Shown: one piece after another, positions 55,724 through 59,036 of the stretch
Position numbering within the stretch: the stretch's first letter is position 1
How the letters are laid out: every line of letters begins with the position of its first letter
Source: an uncultured Bacteroidota bacterium
GTDB lineage: Bacteria > Bacteroidota > Bacteroidia > UKL13-3
Length of the DNA: 59,036 nt
Direction of reading: 5' to 3'
NCBI GenBank assembly: GCA_903897855.1
Contig: CAIUDH010000064.1
Coordinates: forward strand, 1 to 59,036
Made by a program: the position numbers and the translations under genes
Notes under the pieces: generated by a model
What the model was told of the DNA's origin: nothing
What the model saw: the letters and a program-made list of their open reading frames with translations, nothing else
Database searches by the model: none

Positions 55724-56065
55724 ATGATGGAGGACAAAAAAAACAATATTGAATCACTGTTCGAAGACATTAAAGAGTACCTGAATTCAAGTATTGATTT
55801 AGTGAAGTTGAAAATCATTGAAAAAGTGAGTGAATTCGGTTCCTCTATGGCCATACGTTTATTGCTGCTGGTTGTTTTTATGTTCTTTTTCGTCTTCCTA
55901 AATATGGGCATCGCTCTTTGGCTTGGCGATCTTTATGGAAAAATATACTATGGTTTCTTCGCCGTTTCATGCTTCTATTTCGTTATCGCTTTGCTCTGCC
56001 TCCTTGCTTCCAAGCAGATAAGACGGCGCCTGGCCAATTTTATTATTACTCAGTTACTTAAATAA
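55724..56065 (+). CDS. Putative holin-superfamily membrane protein (DUF1469-like)
   Basis: A 113-residue two-helix membrane protein. I start at the ATG at 55724, or the next codon, because the upstream frame (a TTG at 55679) is unsupported. An N-terminal amphipathic helix (IESLFEDIKEYLNSSIDLVKLKIIEKVSEF) precedes the membrane pair (about residues 42-66 and 72-95) and a basic C-terminus (KQIRRRLANFIITQLLK). This is the phage_holin_3_6/DUF1469 layout seen in many chromosomes next to YtxH genes, not a lysis holin as such. Confidence 0.78.
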   Translation: MMEDKKNNIESLFEDIKEYLNSSIDLVKLKIIEKVSEFGSSMAIRLLLLVVFMFFFVFLNMGIALWLGDLYGKIYYGFFAVSCFYFVIALLCLLASKQIRRRLANFIITQLLK

Positions 56066-56077
56066 TTCAAACACGTC

Positions 56078-56494
56078 ATGCAAAATATTAAAACGGCGGT
56101 GGATTTGAGAAGGGCCATTGAGATGCTCGAGCTAAAAAAAGCAGAACAGGAAGTGTTTTTGAAAGAAAGATTTAAGACGACACTGCAGGAGCTGAACCCT
56201 CTGAATTCGATACAAAATACCATCAAGAACTTTATCAATTCACCCGATATCACCACGAAGGTTTTAAATACTGCCATCGGCATAACTACTGGCATTATAT
56301 CGAAGAGAATGATTTTTGGGGGATCGAAGAATCCCATCGTCAAAACCTTAGGTTCCCTCATGGAAATTGGGGTTGCTGGCATGGTGGCCAAAAACCCTGA
56401 TAGGATAAAATCGGCTGGAATGAAATTGTTTCAAGCGCTCATTAATTTTACAGGGTCAAAAAACTCAGGCAAAGATAGAGTTCGTGAGGAATAA
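56078..56494 (+). CDS. Conserved small protein of the YtxH-holin cluster, unknown function
   Basis: A 138-residue protein with an N-terminal charged helix (DLRRAIEMLELKKAEQEVFLKERFKTTLQELNP split over 9-41), a middle hydrophobic stretch (NTAIGITTGIISKRMIFG and IVKTLGSLMEIGVAGMVA) and a basic tail. It looks like a membrane-associated helical protein. I recognise no named family, but it lies 12 bases after the holin-like gene and should work with it. Confidence 0.72.
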   Translation: MQNIKTAVDLRRAIEMLELKKAEQEVFLKERFKTTLQELNPLNSIQNTIKNFINSPDITTKVLNTAIGITTGIISKRMIFGGSKNPIVKTLGSLMEIGVAGMVAKNPDRIKSAGMKLFQALINFTGSKNSGKDRVREE

Positions 56495-56761
56495 GAAGCT
56501 AATAGAATCAATAGGTTTTAGATTCATCAAATAAAATACGCACCGACATACCGAAGTTTCAGGTGCTTGGTCGCCCTTTGAATCGCCTCTCCTAATCACC
56601 CCAGAGAAGCAATCCGCTAAATATAAACATTCTATTTTAGTATTAGTTTAACTATAATTTTTCTATTCGAGTAAATTTTGCGTTATTTGGAACTTTACTT
56701 TTGTACCATTTATAACAAAATTACGTTATAAAGATATTCAGAACATAATTACTCCGACCAT
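56495..56761 (+). promoter_or_regulatory. Leader of the PorE-like gene with a TAnnTTTG box at 56696-56703
   Basis: A 267-base gap with no gene. TACTTTTG (56696-56703) is an exact -7 match, with TTTTG at 56676-56680 as a possible slightly close -33 element. The leader then runs 58 bases to the ATG at 56762. No terminator with a T run was seen for the upstream cluster. Confidence 0.5.
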
Positions 56762-59005
56762 ATGACAAGAAAATTATTTTGGGTTTTGACATTTATTCCA
56801 TTTTTATTAATGGTCAACGCGTGCAAGCCAACGCTACCAAAAGCGGTTACCAGCGTTGAGAAGAAACAGTTTCATTCGGCAGCCGAGCAGTATGCTTACC
56901 TCTATGCGCATACCGACGTGAAAAAGGAGAAATTAGCTTACGCCGAACTCGTTGGAGAGTGTTATAAAAACGCTTCCCAATATAAAAAAGCCCTTGCTTG
57001 GTACAAAAAAGCATCTAACATTAAAACTGCCCCTGCAGAAGTCGTGATGATGTATTGTAAAATGTTAAAAGCCAATCAAATGTGGCCTGAAGCAATTGTG
57101 GCCTTGCAAGATTTTAAGAAGCGTTTCCCGGATAAACTGACCGCCATGGCCGACTGTGAGATTAGCGGCTGCGAAAATGCATTGAAATGGAAAGATTTGA
57201 AGACTCGTTATATCGTGATTAATGAGAAAAAGCTCAATAGTAAAGATAACGATTTAGCACCTGTATATGGCAAAGATGGATTGTATTTCACTTCCGACAG
57301 ACCCAACCCCCAGGGCAAATCGGGATATGACTGGAGTGGCCATGGTGGTTATTACGACATCTACCTTTCGAAAGTAGATAAAAAGAAACTTAAAGGCACC
57401 ACCAACCCTTACGCTAGTGATAATTTAGGCAAACCTAACACCGTACCTGATTTATACACCCCTTACAACGAAGGCACTATGACCTTTGATACCAAAGGCA
57501 ATGTGATGTACATCACACAATGTGGTGGTAAAGATGGAAAAGAAATAAATTGCAAAATTTATAAACTCGACAAGAAATCGGCAGGATGGATGGAAATAGA
57601 TTATACAAACCCTTTACCTTTCTGCTCAGATTCACTCCATGTATGGGGCCAACCGAGCTTGAGTGCTGATGGTAGTAAACTCTATTTTGCCTCTGATATG
57701 GAGGGCACTTTGGGTGGCCAGGATATTTGGGTATGTAACTACGTTAAAAAAGGCAAAACATGGAGTAATCCAATCAACTTAGGCCCTTCAATTAACACCG
57801 AAAAAGATGATATGTACCCCTTCATTCATCCCGATGGCACCCTTTATTTTGCGTCGAAAGGACATTGTGGCATTGGAGGTTTCGATGTGTTTATGAGTAA
57901 AGGAGATGGTGTGAGTTGGAGTGATGCACAGAACATGCGCCAACCTATTAACAGTGCCGGTGATGATTTTGGATTTATCTGCGATCAATCAAAAGAAAAT
58001 GGATTCTTTACAAGTAATCGTACCGCCCTTAAAGACGATGATATCTATTCTTTTTCGATGACCCCATTGATTTATACCCTAACGATTAGAACCTTTGATA
58101 AAAACACCCGCGAAATAATCCCGAATGTGGATGTTCCACTTACCAATAGCTACGATACTACCACACTGAAATTAATAACGAATAATACAGGGAGCGTTAA
58201 ACAAATAATTAAAGGCAATACTGATTACTTTTTTTATGGCAAGAAAAAATATTATTATGATAGTCGTAATGAATCAGTTTCTACTAAAGGCCTTGAGGAA
58301 TCGAAAGATTTTGTAGTGGACTTGTTTCTTGAAAGACAAACAATCGAGATTAAAGTATTGGATATTTTATATGACTTAGACAAAGCCAATATCCGACCTG
58401 ACGCTGCTTTAAAACTAGATTCCGTGGTTGAAGTTTTGAAAAAATATCCTGATGTTGCCTTAGAATTAGGATCACACACTGACTGTCGGGCACGCTATGA
58501 CTACAACTGCGATCTGAGTCAGCGCAGGGCCGACAGCGCCGTTAATTACATGGTACGCCAAGGAATTAATATCGAAAGATTAATTGCACGTGGTTATGGT
58601 GAGTTCCGCCTAACCAATAATTGTAGTTGTGAGCCAGGTAATATTGCACAAGGTTGTGACGATAATATGCACCAAGCCAACAGAAGGACTACCACCCGTA
58701 TCATTACTTTAGAATGGGTGAAGGGTATGAAATTGGATTTCGATTGCGTGAAAGAAGATTCTTGTGAGCCATGTAAAAAACTACTTGAAGAATTCAGAAG
58801 AAATAGTGATCACATGCAAGATGCCCCACTCGCTGAAGACTCAACCCGTAAAGAACCGGCACCTACACCACCACCAGTGCCAACACCAGCGCCAAACGCA
58901 CCACAAACCACGCCGGGAACAACACCGGGTAGCCCCGCTGTACGCCCTCGTTCAGGAGCTGCTACCCCGTTGCCTACCGATACCACCCAACGCAGGCCTC
59001 GATAG
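56762..59005 (+). CDS. PorE-like OmpA-family lipoprotein
   Basis: A 747-residue outer-membrane lipoprotein with lipobox Cys21 (FIPFLLMVNAC). Domains in order: TPR-type helices (about 30-150, ASQYKKALAWYKKASN), a PD40/WD40-like beta-propeller (about 160-440; repeats such as DGLYFTSDRPNP, DGSKLYFASDMEG, DGTLYFASKGH), a carboxypeptidase-regulatory-like unit (TLTIRTFDKNTREIIPNVDV, about 445-530), and an OmpA C-terminal peptidoglycan-binding domain (LELGSHTDCRARYDYNCDLSQRRA, with Cys-rich insertion). A Pro/Thr-rich tail ends it. This order matches PorE, which anchors the T9SS to peptidoglycan. Close paralogues exist, so the symbol is withheld. Confidence 0.88.
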   Translation: MTRKLFWVLTFIPFLLMVNACKPTLPKAVTSVEKKQFHSAAEQYAYLYAHTDVKKEKLAYAELVGECYKNASQYKKALAWYKKASNIKTAPAEVVMMYCKMLKANQMWPEAIVALQDFKKRFPDKLTAMADCEISGCENALKWKDLKTRYIVINEKKLNSKDNDLAPVYGKDGLYFTSDRPNPQGKSGYDWSGHGGYYDIYLSKVDKKKLKGTTNPYASDNLGKPNTVPDLYTPYNEGTMTFDTKGNVMYITQCGGKDGKEINCKIYKLDKKSAGWMEIDYTNPLPFCSDSLHVWGQPSLSADGSKLYFASDMEGTLGGQDIWVCNYVKKGKTWSNPINLGPSINTEKDDMYPFIHPDGTLYFASKGHCGIGGFDVFMSKGDGVSWSDAQNMRQPINSAGDDFGFICDQSKENGFFTSNRTALKDDDIYSFSMTPLIYTLTIRTFDKNTREIIPNVDVPLTNSYDTTTLKLITNNTGSVKQIIKGNTDYFFYGKKKYYYDSRNESVSTKGLEESKDFVVDLFLERQTIEIKVLDILYDLDKANIRPDAALKLDSVVEVLKKYPDVALELGSHTDCRARYDYNCDLSQRRADSAVNYMVRQGINIERLIARGYGEFRLTNNCSCEPGNIAQGCDDNMHQANRRTTTRIITLEWVKGMKLDFDCVKEDSCEPCKKLLEEFRRNSDHMQDAPLAEDSTRKEPAPTPPPVPTPAPNAPQTTPGTTPGSPAVRPRSGAATPLPTDTTQRRPR

Positions 59006-59036
59006 TAGTCTGCGAAAAATACAAAAAGGCAATTGA

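Noticed and set aside
55724-56065. Phage remnant suggested by the holin-like protein
   Set aside because: No lysin, integrase, structural or attachment-site signal lies nearby; this protein type is widespread as a chromosomal gene beside YtxH.

Overview
The window looks like chromosomal DNA of a Gram-negative Bacteroidota bacterium, probably from the Sphingobacteriia/Chitinophagia side, though order-level placement is only an inference. The signs are a SusC/SusD pair, two proteins with C-terminal type IX secretion (T9SS) sorting domains, a PorE-like envelope lipoprotein, a fused SecDF, a BatA-type protein, LpxH and an ExbBD-TonB set. Several genes are preceded by TAnnTTTG, the Bacteroidota -7 promoter box. 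I saw no rRNA, tRNA, CRISPR array, insertion sequence or phage integrase, and most genes are housekeeping.

Region 1 (1-7483, minus strand) is a one-carbon/formate block. Formate-tetrahydrofolate ligase (fhs) and the FDH maturation protein FdhD are followed by a three-subunit NAD-linked formate dehydrogenase: a NuoE/HydC-like subunit, a NuoF/HydB-like subunit, and a molybdopterin catalytic subunit cut by the window edge. The flavin subunit has the full layout of HydB from electron-bifurcating enzymes, including a Cys/His motif and a C-terminal 2x[4Fe-4S] domain. This is the most interesting system in the window.

Region 2 (7484-25488) is mixed: an NTF2-like protein, a GNAT acetyltransferase, RibBA, a secreted M23 peptidase, small lipoproteins, an amino-acid permease with a large soluble insert, RuvA with a sugar-1-phosphate nucleotidyltransferase, urocanate hydratase, SecDF, a fatty-acid desaturase and an M16 peptidase.

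Region 3 (25489-38675) is an alpha-glucan-type polysaccharide utilisation locus. SusC and SusD are followed by two unknown exported proteins, a T9SS-exported protein with repeated sugar-binding-like domains, a lipoprotein, a secreted GH13 alpha-amylase, two outer-membrane-type proteins, a small lipoprotein and, convergently, beta-phosphoglucomutase. An inverted repeat upstream of susC could be an operator.

Region 4 (38714-54600, minus strand) is envelope and core metabolism: Mpl, RNase HI, FolC, TonB-ExbD-ExbB, a dihydroorotase homologue that has lost its metal-binding HxH motif, a BatA-like protein, LpxH, a Spy-like protein, a 1491-residue T9SS-exported subtilase and an AlkA-type glycosylase. 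Region 5 (54830-59005, plus strand) holds a stand-alone response regulator, a YtxH/holin-like/unknown small-protein cluster, and the PorE-like OmpA lipoprotein.
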